This document shows, piece after piece, positions 44,308-51,842 of a stretch of DNA of 64,000 bases. Position 1 is the first letter of the stretch. Every line of letters starts with the position of its first letter. A program made the position numbers and the translations under genes. This stretch comes from Nocardioidaceae bacterium (GTDB lineage Bacteria; Actinomycetota; Actinomycetes; Propionibacteriales; Nocardioidaceae). Below the pieces are notes generated by a model, which was not told the origin of the DNA, did no database searches, and saw only the letters and a list, made by a program, of their open reading frames with translations. The stretch is taken from positions 730,909 through 794,908 of the forward strand of contig JAUJOD010000001.1 of the NCBI GenBank assembly GCA_030447865.1, written 5' to 3'.

Positions 44308-45713
44308 TGCAAATCGGTGACTTTCAGGACCGCCGAAGCAATCTGCTGCGTGATTCAATCCGCTATCACTGGTCCATCATCACCCTCGCTGCGCTGATAG
44401 GGATGGGTCTCGGTATCGCGTTGGTGTTCCTCAAGCCGGCCACTTTCTCGTCGTCGACCACCGTGATTTTGAACCCGATCTCGGGCAACCCTTACACACC
44501 GGCGTCTGAAGCCGACACACTGGAGATGCTGCAAACCGAGGCGGTCACGGTGACCTCGCAGGACACCGCATCGGCGGTAATCGACGAGTTGAACCTCAAC
44601 ATCACCAGTGACGAGTTGCGGCGTAACACGACGGTGACCGTTCCGGCGAACACGCAGGCTCTGGAGATCAACTACACCAGCACAAATCCCTCCATCACCG
44701 TCGATGTCGTCAACGCCCTTGCCCGCAACTTTCTGCAACAGCGTGAGCGGCTCGCCGAACAATGGATCGCGGCCGTAACCGAGTCGCTGGAAACACAACT
44801 CGCGGAGACTGAGGAGCTCCTCAACGAGGCAGCGGAGGCTGGCGCTGAGCCCGTGGCGGCGGGTTACCAGGCCGACATCATCGAACTGCAGTCACAGCTG
44901 GCTGCCGCCAGAGCCCTCCCGACAGACCCGGGACGCATCCTCACTCCAGGACTCGCTCCTGAGGAGTCCGGCGCACGTCATCTCCTGACGTTCGCGCTCG
45001 CGGGACTCTTGGTAGGCGCCCTCACCGGGTTGGCGGTCGCCTTGTGGCGCGAGCGGCGGGCTGATCTCGTCCGCTCCGCTGACGATTTGGGCGACTATGA
45101 CTTCACCGCCCCGGTGAGTGTGATTAATGGCCCTGAGCTCGGCGCGACCGCCCTTCGCCACCTGCGAATGCGGCTGGCCCAGCATGTCGATAGTCATGGC
45201 GTAGTCGGAGTTGTGGGCGTCAGCCCGGGTACGGCGTTACCCATCGGGGGTGTCATAGCAGGCTCGCTTGCGGCCACCGGCACCTCCGTTGCCCTCATCG
45301 ACGGCACCGGGACTGAACGCGGTCACTTCGACCCGTTTGGCTACAACGACAAGGCTGGCCTCGCCGAGGCGTTGGTGGACCCAGTGGCTGAGCTGCCGTC
45401 CGGTCACCGCATCTCTGAGCACTTGACCTACCTGCCAGCCGGCGCCGACCCGACAGCCGCCGTGGAGCACCTCGTCGGGAACCGGGCCCGCACCATCATC
45501 GGTTCACTGGCGGCTCGTAATGACGTCACCTTGGTTGCCTGCGTGGCCACCGATCGGGTGGAAGGCGAGGCGCTAGCGCGGCTCACCGACGGAGTCATCG
45601 TGCTCGTGGAGCTGCACCGCACCTCCCACTTCGATCTGGGCGCCGTGCTACATGCAGTGTCCGGCCTCCAACTGCCGCTTCTCGCCGTGTTCGTCGTGCC
45701 TGCCACTCCGTGA
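44307..45713 (+). CDS. Wzz/CpsC-like protein with degenerate BY-kinase domain
   Basis: 468 residues. Residues 1-240 are Wzz/CpsC-like: transmembrane helix (IITLAALIGMGLGIALVFL), beta-strand region with PNTT-rich motifs, coiled coil (LEDRL-like AETEELLNEAAEAGAEPV) and a second helix (LLTFALAGLLVGALTGLAVAL). Residues 260-468 resemble the CpsD/BY-kinase P-loop fold, but the Walker A position reads VGVSPGTALPIGG rather than GxxGxGKS. The domain may therefore bind partner proteins or be inactive. No tyrosine cluster is seen at the C-terminus. GTG start, probably leaderless. Confidence 0.78.
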   Translation: MQIGDFQDRRSNLLRDSIRYHWSIITLAALIGMGLGIALVFLKPATFSSSTTVILNPISGNPYTPASEADTLEMLQTEAVTVTSQDTASAVIDELNLNITSDELRRNTTVTVPANTQALEINYTSTNPSITVDVVNALARNFLQQRERLAEQWIAAVTESLETQLAETEELLNEAAEAGAEPVAAGYQADIIELQSQLAAARALPTDPGRILTPGLAPEESGARHLLTFALAGLLVGALTGLAVALWRERRADLVRSADDLGDYDFTAPVSVINGPELGATALRHLRMRLAQHVDSHGVVGVVGVSPGTALPIGGVIAGSLAATGTSVALIDGTGTERGHFDPFGYNDKAGLAEALVDPVAELPSGHRISEHLTYLPAGADPTAAVEHLVGNRARTIIGSLAARNDVTLVACVATDRVEGEALARLTDGVIVLVELHRTSHFDLGAVLHAVSGLQLPLLAVFVVPATP

Positions 45714-47284
45714 CTGACTCACCGGCAAGATCCGGCAGCGATCCCATCCGGCACATAGCTCGCGGCAGCGCGCTCACCGGACTAGGGGCGGTCGTTTCAG
45801 CCGTGGGTGGCGTCGCCTTGACTCTGACTGTTGCTCGCGCCTTCGTCCCTGAGCTAGCCGGCACGTTCTTCGCGAGCACGACGCTGTTCCTGATCGTCGC
45901 CACCTTGGCGCAGCTCGGCACGGACATCGGGTTGGTGCGCTACCTGTCCGCACACTCCGCGACGGGGCAGGGACACCGACTGAGAGAAACCCTCCGGGTA
46001 GCCCTGCTGCCGGTCCTTGCGGTGTCGTTGTGCTGCGCGGTCGCTCTGGAGCTGCTGGCTTCGCCGATGGCGGGCTGGATAGGCACCGCTGCGGTTGAAG
46101 ACGACGCGCGGTCGATGCTCAGGTGGCTGGCACCGTTCGTGCCGATCGTCGCTGTCTACGGCGCGCTGCTTGCGGCGACCCGCGGACTGGGCAGCATGAG
46201 GCAGACGGTCGGCATCGACTCCGTCTTTCGCAGCCTGGCACAGCCAGGACTGGTGGTGCTTACCGTGCTGGCTGGCGGCGGGCCGACGGCTGCAGTGCTG
46301 GCGTGGGTCGCGCCGTACGTCGTGGGGACCGCTTGGTGCACTGCTGTGCTGGTCCTCGTCGACCGCGAGGGACCCGCCGTTGCCTCGCCGCCGGGTGCTA
46401 GCGAAGCGGCAGCGTTCGGCAGGACGTTGACGAGAGACTTCTGGTCATTCACCGCCGCTCGGGCCGTGGCGGGAGCGGTGATCATGGTGTGGCGCCGGTT
46501 CGACATCCTGCTGGTAGCTGCCCTTGCCGGCCCCGCCGACGCGGCCGTCTACACCGCTGCCACCCGATTCTTGGTGCTGGGCAATCTCGGCATCCAGGCA
46601 GTGCTGATGACGGTGAGCCCGCAACTTGCCCGCCTGTTCGCGCGACACGACAACGCTGGAGCGAATCGGGTGTTCGCTACCTCCACCTTGTGGACCATGG
46701 TGTTCTCCTGGCCGCTGTATCTCGTCACCGCAGCGGCGGCCGGTCTTGTCATCCCCGTCTTCGGCGCCGGCTACAGCGCCGGAACGTCATCGGTGGTGGT
46801 GCTCTCGGTGGCCATGCTCGTTTCCACTGCATGTGGAAGCGTCGATGCGGTGCTGCTCATGTCCGGCCGGAGCGGGTTGAGTTTGGTCAACGCGGTGGTC
46901 ACACTCGCCGTCAACGTCGGGCTCGATCTAGTGCTGATCCCGCGCTACGGCATCTTGGGAGCTGCTGTGGGGTGGGCCTGCTCGATTGCGCTGCGCAACG
47001 TTCTGGCTTTGGCGCAGGTGCGACTCTTGCTTGGCATGTGGGCCTTCACCCGGCGTACGGCGCTTGTCGCTGGGTTCTCTACCATCTGCTTTGCCGCGGT
47101 TCCCACCTGGCTGCAGTTGGCCTCAGCCGACGCTTCCTGGCTGGTACTGAGCCTGGCGGGCGGCGCTGCGCTCTATCTCGGCTGGCTGTGGCGGGCCCGA
47201 CAGCTGCTGGAACTCGACGTGTTCGCCCAGGCGCTCTGGCCTCATCGTAGCAAGGCGGCCATGAGCCGGGGAGCCATCAGCTGA
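45710..47284 (+). CDS. Wzx-like oligosaccharide flippase (MOP superfamily)
   Basis: 524 residues with about fourteen transmembrane helices. The N-terminal ARGSALTGLGAVVSAVGGVALTLTVARAFVPELAGTFF and the central FTAARAVAGAVIMVWRRFDILLVAALAGPADAAVYTAATRF are typical of polysaccharide-type MATE/MOP flippases. It moves the lipid-linked repeat unit across the membrane. The GTG overlaps the preceding stop by four bases. Convergent with the priming transferase gene, 22 bases apart. Confidence 0.87.
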   Translation: MTDSPARSGSDPIRHIARGSALTGLGAVVSAVGGVALTLTVARAFVPELAGTFFASTTLFLIVATLAQLGTDIGLVRYLSAHSATGQGHRLRETLRVALLPVLAVSLCCAVALELLASPMAGWIGTAAVEDDARSMLRWLAPFVPIVAVYGALLAATRGLGSMRQTVGIDSVFRSLAQPGLVVLTVLAGGGPTAAVLAWVAPYVVGTAWCTAVLVLVDREGPAVASPPGASEAAAFGRTLTRDFWSFTAARAVAGAVIMVWRRFDILLVAALAGPADAAVYTAATRFLVLGNLGIQAVLMTVSPQLARLFARHDNAGANRVFATSTLWTMVFSWPLYLVTAAAAGLVIPVFGAGYSAGTSSVVVLSVAMLVSTACGSVDAVLLMSGRSGLSLVNAVVTLAVNVGLDLVLIPRYGILGAAVGWACSIALRNVLALAQVRLLLGMWAFTRRTALVAGFSTICFAAVPTWLQLASADASWLVLSLAGGAALYLGWLWRARQLLELDVFAQALWPHRSKAAMSRGAIS

Positions 47285-47306
47285 CCTCACTGGCGCAGTC
47301 CGTGCG

Positions 47307-48884
47307 TCAGTGCGCGCCGTCCTTGGAAAGGACCGCCTTGACGGTGCGCAAGGCGATGAGGACGTCGCGGATCGGATGCCAGTTGTCGACGTAGTCGGAG
47401 TCGATGCGCACCGACTCGTCCCACGACAAGTTGGAGCGCCCGCTTACCTGCCACAGGCCGGTAAGGCCTGGCTTGACCGCCAGCCGCCGCCTCGCCCAGT
47501 CGTCGTACGTCTCGACCTCGTGCGGGAGCGCAGGCCGGGGGCCGATCAGCGACATGTCACCGACGATGATGTTCCATAGCTGCGGCAGCTCATCCAGCGA
47601 GAGCCGACGCAGCCAGTAGCCCACCCGAGTGACGCGCGGGTCGTGCTTCATCTTGAACAGGCCACCGCCGACCTCGTTCTGGTCGAGCACTTCGGCCAGC
47701 CGCTCCTCCGCGTCGACCGTCATCGTCCGCAACTTGTACATCAGGAAGGTGCGCCCATGCTCACGCACCCGAACCTGCCGGAAGATCACCGGACCTGGTG
47801 AGCCTAGTCTGATCAGCAGCGCGCAGACCCCGATCACCGGTAGCGTCACGACGAGAAGCACGGCAGCCACGACGCGGTCGATCGCGCTCTTGATCGCGGC
47901 GACCGCCCCCCGTGGTCGGCGGTGGGCGACATCGACAAGCATCCGTCGCCCGGCCCGGCGTACAGTCGCGCGTGCCTCGACCGTGTTTGTCACCGGAGTG
48001 ATGATCGACAGCTGCGCGCCGATGTCTTCAAGCGTCCACTGCAGCCTGGCCAACTGCAAGCCACCCAGCTTGTCGACGTCATGCACTGCGACGATGTCGA
48101 CGCCAACGCGGCGGCTGACATCCGCGACATCGGCCACTGTGCCAAGGACGGGGATGCCGTTGACGCTGCGCGGACGGTGGTCAGATTCCGACAGGCACAC
48201 GCCGACGATGGATAGTTCCTCGACGCCTTCCCACTCGGCGACGGTGCGGGTGACGCTCTCGAGGTCGCCAACGACAAGGACCGTCTCATCGACGCGCAGG
48301 TTGAACCACCGACGCAGCGCCGGACGGCCGAGGCACCATCGCGCGCCGACGCCGAGGGCGCCCATTGCGGTGCCGATCACCAGCGTCGCTCGGGTGCCGT
48401 ACAGATCGTCGAGGGCAAGCAAAGCCATCAACGTCAAGAAAAATACGAAGCAGACGTTTGCTGACGCGACACGACGCAGATCAAAGAGGTCGGCCATGCG
48501 ACCGTCACGTGTGCTACGGATCGTCATGAACGTGAGCCACAGCAGCGCCACCAAGACCAGCACTGGCCGCTGAAGTAGCCAGGCGGCGCCTAGCCCGATC
48601 GCTGCGATCGTCACGTCGGCGCCCCACAGCAGCCACCGACTCCGCAGGAACGTACTCCGAAGTGTGGCGTCGTGACCGCGGGGCGCTGGTAAGGGGAACC
48701 GGATGATCGGTGCGGACAGTTGGTGGGGCGTGGGGAGACGGCTAGGCGTTGCGGACGCGACGGCCGACTTCGGGGCTGCGCGGTGACGGATGCGAACTGA
48801 CGCGGGGGCGTCCGGATTGCTTGCGGTGGTATCGCCAAGGGCGGGCTCAGGCACAAGCGAGGTCGCGGTAGAAGCTCGCGACAT
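47307..48884 (-). CDS. Polyprenyl-phosphate sugar phosphotransferase (priming enzyme)
   Basis: About 525 residues from ATG 48884, chosen because AAGGGGA lies nine bases upstream; earlier in-frame ATGs at 48971 and 48977 lack it. A basic, disordered N-terminus is followed by four transmembrane helices (WLLWGADVTIAAIGLGAAWLL onward), a CoA-binding-like Rossmann part (VLVVGDLESVTRTVAEW), and a C-terminal WbaP/WcaJ catalytic domain (IDRVVAAVLLVVTLP ... FKMKHDPRVTRVGYWLRRLSLDELPQLWNI ... PGLTGLWQVSGRSN). It starts the polymer by loading sugar-1-phosphate on undecaprenyl phosphate. Confidence 0.9.
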   Translation of the reverse strand: MSRASTATSLVPEPALGDTTASNPDAPASVRIRHRAAPKSAVASATPSRLPTPHQLSAPIIRFPLPAPRGHDATLRSTFLRSRWLLWGADVTIAAIGLGAAWLLQRPVLVLVALLWLTFMTIRSTRDGRMADLFDLRRVASANVCFVFFLTLMALLALDDLYGTRATLVIGTAMGALGVGARWCLGRPALRRWFNLRVDETVLVVGDLESVTRTVAEWEGVEELSIVGVCLSESDHRPRSVNGIPVLGTVADVADVSRRVGVDIVAVHDVDKLGGLQLARLQWTLEDIGAQLSIITPVTNTVEARATVRRAGRRMLVDVAHRRPRGAVAAIKSAIDRVVAAVLLVVTLPVIGVCALLIRLGSPGPVIFRQVRVREHGRTFLMYKLRTMTVDAEERLAEVLDQNEVGGGLFKMKHDPRVTRVGYWLRRLSLDELPQLWNIIVGDMSLIGPRPALPHEVETYDDWARRRLAVKPGLTGLWQVSGRSNLSWDESVRIDSDYVDNWHPIRDVLIALRTVKAVLSKDGAH

Positions 48885-49117
48885 TGGTGATTGTCCCCTT
48901 ACGGCTGTGGGAGGAACGCGAGTTCCCAGCGGATCGGATGGTGGCATCGATCTTTGGACCGTTGGCGTCATTGGCATTTCAGATCGGGTAGTAACGGATA
49001 GTAGCCGTTTTGCCGCCCCTCGGCACCCCCTGTCCGACGAATCCACTGCGGCGTAGGCACCTGGACGACAGACTCCCTGTAGCAATCAGTTCACGTATTA
49101 CGCACCGAGAGAGGTTG

Positions 49118-49133
49118 ATTACTCTCAGCTAAT
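49118..49133. promoter_or_regulatory. BldD-like half box upstream of the priming transferase
   Basis: ATTACTCTCAGCTAAT contains TTACTCTCAGCTA, which differs at two positions from the published BldD consensus TNACNC(A/T)GNGTNA. It lies about 235 bases upstream of the transferase start. It is weaker than the box at 50231. Confidence 0.4.
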
Positions 49134-49265
49134 AAAACGCTCCTCTTACGCAGGGTTCAGGCCCGCGTCACCGCTCGTTCATCCGCATGTGCGGTTTCCC
49201 ACAGAAATTCACCGTAACGGAAGCCGCAGTGCTTCGTTGGAGTCCTTCCTCAAGCTGCACGGACG

Positions 49266-49312
49266 CAACAACGGTCCCGCGGGCTGGGATCACCCGGCAA
49301 GGACCGTTGTTG
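49266..49312. terminator. 12-bp hairpin after the secreted beta-helix gene
   Basis: CAACAACGGTCC (49266-49277) is the perfect reverse complement of 49301-49312 with a 23-base loop, itself able to fold. It lies about 50 bases beyond the stop of the minus-strand gene. There is no T-run, as often in actinobacteria. Confidence 0.6.
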
Positions 49313-49364
49313 TCTGCGGCTGTGACGCTGAGTCAGCAGCCTTGGTGCTACGTCGTCGTCAGTG

Positions 49365-50096
49365 TCAGCCGAGGAGCGAGCATTGGCCCCCGAGACCGGC
49401 GCCGGCTGTGTTTCCCGATCCGACTGGGGCCGGGCTGTTGGCGGAGCAGGCGAACTTGTTCGCGGCGGAGTTGCGCTTCACCACCACCTGGGATGAGTTG
49501 TTGGCGATCGTGATGCTGCCGCCTTGGGTTACGCCCACCTCGTTGTCCGTGAGGCGCGTGAAGGCGCCAGTGTTTCGCTTGACCACGAGACTGTTGCCCA
49601 CGACGTTGTCATGCACGCCGATAAGTCCCGAGTTGCCCACGAGTGTGATGTTCTCGCCGGTCGTCATCTGGCAGATGGCGATGTTGCCGAAGTTGTTGAT
49701 CAGCGTGATGTTGTTGCCGACCGCAGGGTCAACCGCACAACCGGCGGCACCGATGACGATGCGGCGAAGTGTGCCTTGCAGGTTGATGTTGCCGGTGGTA
49801 CCCGTGCCGACGACGTGGGTGTCGATCAGCTGAACCGTCCGAGCGCCGCTTCCGTTGACGTTGCCGTTGATCGTGGAGTTGTGGGAGATCAACGCGGCCC
49901 CCTCAAGGATGCGCACATTGCCGTTCACTGTGGCACCGTCCAGCGTGCAGGTCTCGCCTTCGGGCACGACGACCCGGCCGTCGATCTCGCCGGTCAACGT
50001 GGTCGTACACTCGGTCGCCGTGGCGGCGTTGGACGGAGCCTGCGCCAGGCCCACGACAGCGACGGCAGCGGCAGCGGTTGCCAAGAATTTACGCAT
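49365..50096 (-). CDS. Secreted protein with beta-helix-like repeats
   Basis: 243 residues from ATG 50096, with GAGGGG upstream. A Sec signal peptide (MRKFLATAAAAVAVVGLAQAPSNA) is followed by CTTTLTGEIDGRVVVPEGETCTLDGATVNGNVRI and a series of short strands ending in Gly-Asn: INGNVNGSG, TGNINLQG, GENITLVGNSG. The spacing suggests a right-handed parallel beta-helix. Six Cys may form disulfides. The composition suits a cell-surface or matrix protein. It sits next to the polysaccharide genes and its upstream region has BldD-like boxes. Function unknown. Confidence 0.8.
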   Translation of the reverse strand: MRKFLATAAAAVAVVGLAQAPSNAATATECTTTLTGEIDGRVVVPEGETCTLDGATVNGNVRILEGAALISHNSTINGNVNGSGARTVQLIDTHVVGTGTTGNINLQGTLRRIVIGAAGCAVDPAVGNNITLINNFGNIAICQMTTGENITLVGNSGLIGVHDNVVGNSLVVKRNTGAFTRLTDNEVGVTQGGSITIANNSSQVVVKRNSAANKFACSANSPAPVGSGNTAGAGLGGQCSLLG

Positions 50097-50180
50097 AATG
50101 CCCCTCGTTACTCTCATTACCCTCCGTAACGCTGTATGCGGATTCTGTTGCTTCAGGCGGGGAGGGTGAACCAGTTGGAT

Positions 50181-50193
50181 AACTGAGAGTAAC
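50181..50193. promoter_or_regulatory. BldD-like box (one mismatch) upstream of the secreted protein gene
   Basis: On the minus strand this region reads TTACTCTCAGTTA, differing from TNACNC(A/T)GNGTNA at the central G only. A further, poorer copy (GTTACTCTCATTAC) begins at 50107, immediately by the ribosome-binding site. Confidence 0.55.
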
Positions 50194-50230
50194 GCCAAAC
50201 ATCCCAATGGTGGAAGTGCATAAAAGCGAC

Positions 50231-50245
50231 ATTACTCTGAGTAAT
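50231..50245. promoter_or_regulatory. Perfect BldD-consensus palindrome
   Basis: ATTACTCTGAGTAAT is a perfect seven-base palindrome around a central T. Its core TTACTCTGAGTAA satisfies every fixed position of the published BldD consensus TNACNC(A/T)GNGTNA. It lies 135 bases upstream of the secreted beta-helix gene and 95 bases from the carboxyltransferase stop. BldD-(c-di-GMP) is a repressor in streptomycetes; the presence of BldD in this genome cannot be seen in the window. Confidence 0.65.
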
Positions 50246-50279
50246 TTAGTGCACGCTAAAAGCTATTAATTAACGTTGT

Positions 50280-50317
50280 GTAAAAGCTCAATTAGTGTTG
50301 GGTAAAGGCACAATTAG
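50280..50317. repeat. Direct repeat, 22-bp period, in AT-rich intergenic region
   Basis: GTAAAAGCTCAATTAG (50280-50295) and GTAAAGGCACAATTAG (50302-50317) match at 14 of 16 positions and are 22 bases apart, two turns of the helix. Shorter TAAAAGC copies occur at 50221 and 50257. They resemble tandem operator sites for an OmpR-type regulator. Confidence 0.55.
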
Positions 50318-50339
50318 CACAGCGTTCACGCGGGGGCCG

Positions 50340-51842
50340 TCATACGCTCTGTCGAGCACCGAGGCTGCCGTATCGAGCTGTCCGCAGCCGCCTGAGCTGC
50401 GTGTGGTCGCGCTTCCTCAGAACGGTGAGTTCCTGGCGAAGGAAATCGCCAAGCCGCTCACAAAAGGCCTGCGGTTCATCCGCCGCGTCGGGTCGCTCGG
50501 GAACGATCCGGTCAACGATGCCGGCTGCCAGCAGGTCCAGCGAACGGACGCCTTGCGACCGCGCCAGGTCGGCGGCGTAGTGAGTGGACCTGTGGATGAT
50601 CGCGCTGGCGCCCTCCGGCGGCAGCGGGGAGAGCCAGCCGTGCTGAGCGGCGATCACCCGGTCGGCCGGCAGCAGGGCCAAGGCGCCCCCGCCGGTGCCC
50701 TGGCCGAGCAGTACCGTCAGCGTCGGAGCGTCGACGCTGACCAGGTCAGCTAGGCAGCGGGCGATCTCGCCGGCTAGCCCACCCTCTTCCGCCTCCACCG
50801 AAAGCGCTGCACCGGGGGTGTCGATAACGCTAACCAGCGGCACGCCAAGGTCAGCGGCGAGCCGCATACCTCGGCGGGCCTCGCGCAGGGCGCCCGGTCC
50901 CATCGGCCGCTCCTCGGTCTGCCCCCGGCGGTCCTGGCCGAGGAAGACGCACGGAGCGCCGCCGAAGCGGGCAAGTGCTATCAACAGACCAGGGTCCGCC
51001 TCGCCTTGACCGGTGCCGTTCAGCGGCAGCACGTCGGTGGCGGCGTAGCGCAGCAGCCGACGTACGCCGGGTCGATCGGCCCGGCGCGACCGGAGAATGG
51101 ATTCCCACGCGTCGACGTCAGCGACTGTTTCGTCGGCCCGGGCCGCGACCGGCGCGTCGTCGCGATCCCGAGCGTCGAGGACTGTGAGCGCCCGGGCGAC
51201 GATCCCGGCGATCTCCTCGGGCGGCACCACCGCATCGATCAGGCCGTGCGCATGCAGGTTCTCCGACGTCTGTACGCCGGGTGGGAAAGGTCGGCCGTAC
51301 AGCGCCTCGTAGACCCGGGGACCCAGGAACCCAATGAGTGCACCTGGCTCGGCCACCGTCACGTGCCCGAGCGACCCCCAGGACGCCATCACGCCACCGG
51401 TGGTGGGGTGGCGCAGGTAGACCAGGTATGGCAGCCCGGCGGCCTTGTGCTCGGTGATCGCCGCAGAGATCGTGATCATCTGCACGAACGCGACAGTGCC
51501 CTCCTGCATGCGGGTGCCGCCGGAGACCGGAGCCGCCAGCAGCGGCAGGCGCTCGCGGGTCGCCCGCTCGACGCCGTGCACCAGTCGATCGGCGGCGTCG
51601 ACACCGATCGACCCCGCCAGAAAGCCGAACTCGCAGGCGAGCACCGCAACCCGACGGCCGTGCAGCAGCCCCTCCCCCGTGATCACCGCCTCGTCCAAGC
51701 CGGTGCGCTGGCGGGCAGCCGCCAACTCTGCGGCGTACGGCGCCGGCACGGCGCGCGGCGGCGGCGGCACGTCCCACGATGCGAACGAGCCGTCGTCGAG
51801 GACGAGGTCGATGAGCTCGGTCGCGGTGAGGCGGGTCGTCAC
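50340..51842 (-). CDS. Acyl-CoA carboxyltransferase, fused beta and alpha (AccDA-like)
   Basis: 500 residues. The N-terminal half is AccD-like (LACEFGFLAGSIGVDAADRLVHGVERA, APVSGGTRMQEGTVAFVQM) without a zinc finger, and the C-terminal half is AccA-like (PGALREARRGMRLAADLGVPLVSVIDTPGAALSVEAEEGGLAGEIARCLADLV). It transfers the carboxyl group from biotin to an acyl-CoA, probably a pathway-specific one. GTG 51842 overlaps the CoA-transferase stop by four bases. No biotin carboxylase or carrier is adjacent. Confidence 0.85.
   Translation of the reverse strand: MTTRLTATELIDLVLDDGSFASWDVPPPPRAVPAPYAAELAAARQRTGLDEAVITGEGLLHGRRVAVLACEFGFLAGSIGVDAADRLVHGVERATRERLPLLAAPVSGGTRMQEGTVAFVQMITISAAITEHKAAGLPYLVYLRHPTTGGVMASWGSLGHVTVAEPGALIGFLGPRVYEALYGRPFPPGVQTSENLHAHGLIDAVVPPEEIAGIVARALTVLDARDRDDAPVAARADETVADVDAWESILRSRRADRPGVRRLLRYAATDVLPLNGTGQGEADPGLLIALARFGGAPCVFLGQDRRGQTEERPMGPGALREARRGMRLAADLGVPLVSVIDTPGAALSVEAEEGGLAGEIARCLADLVSVDAPTLTVLLGQGTGGGALALLPADRVIAAQHGWLSPLPPEGASAIIHRSTHYAADLARSQGVRSLDLLAAGIVDRIVPERPDAADEPQAFCERLGDFLRQELTVLRKRDHTQLRRLRTARYGSLGARQSV

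Larger units (their letters stand above)
48885..49364. other. 480-bp intergenic region upstream of the priming transferase
   Basis: The region is clearly AT-richer than its surroundings around 49080-49140, where it holds a BldD-like box and probably the promoter of the priming transferase on the minus strand. A long hairpin (49266-49312) sits near the 3' end of the secreted protein gene. ORFs read here are shadows without recognisable composition. Confidence 0.7.

Noticed and set aside
35766-50339. Insertion sequence or prophage in the polysaccharide region
   Set aside because: No transposase, integrase, recombinase or phage structural gene was found, and no terminal inverted repeats bounding the region were seen.
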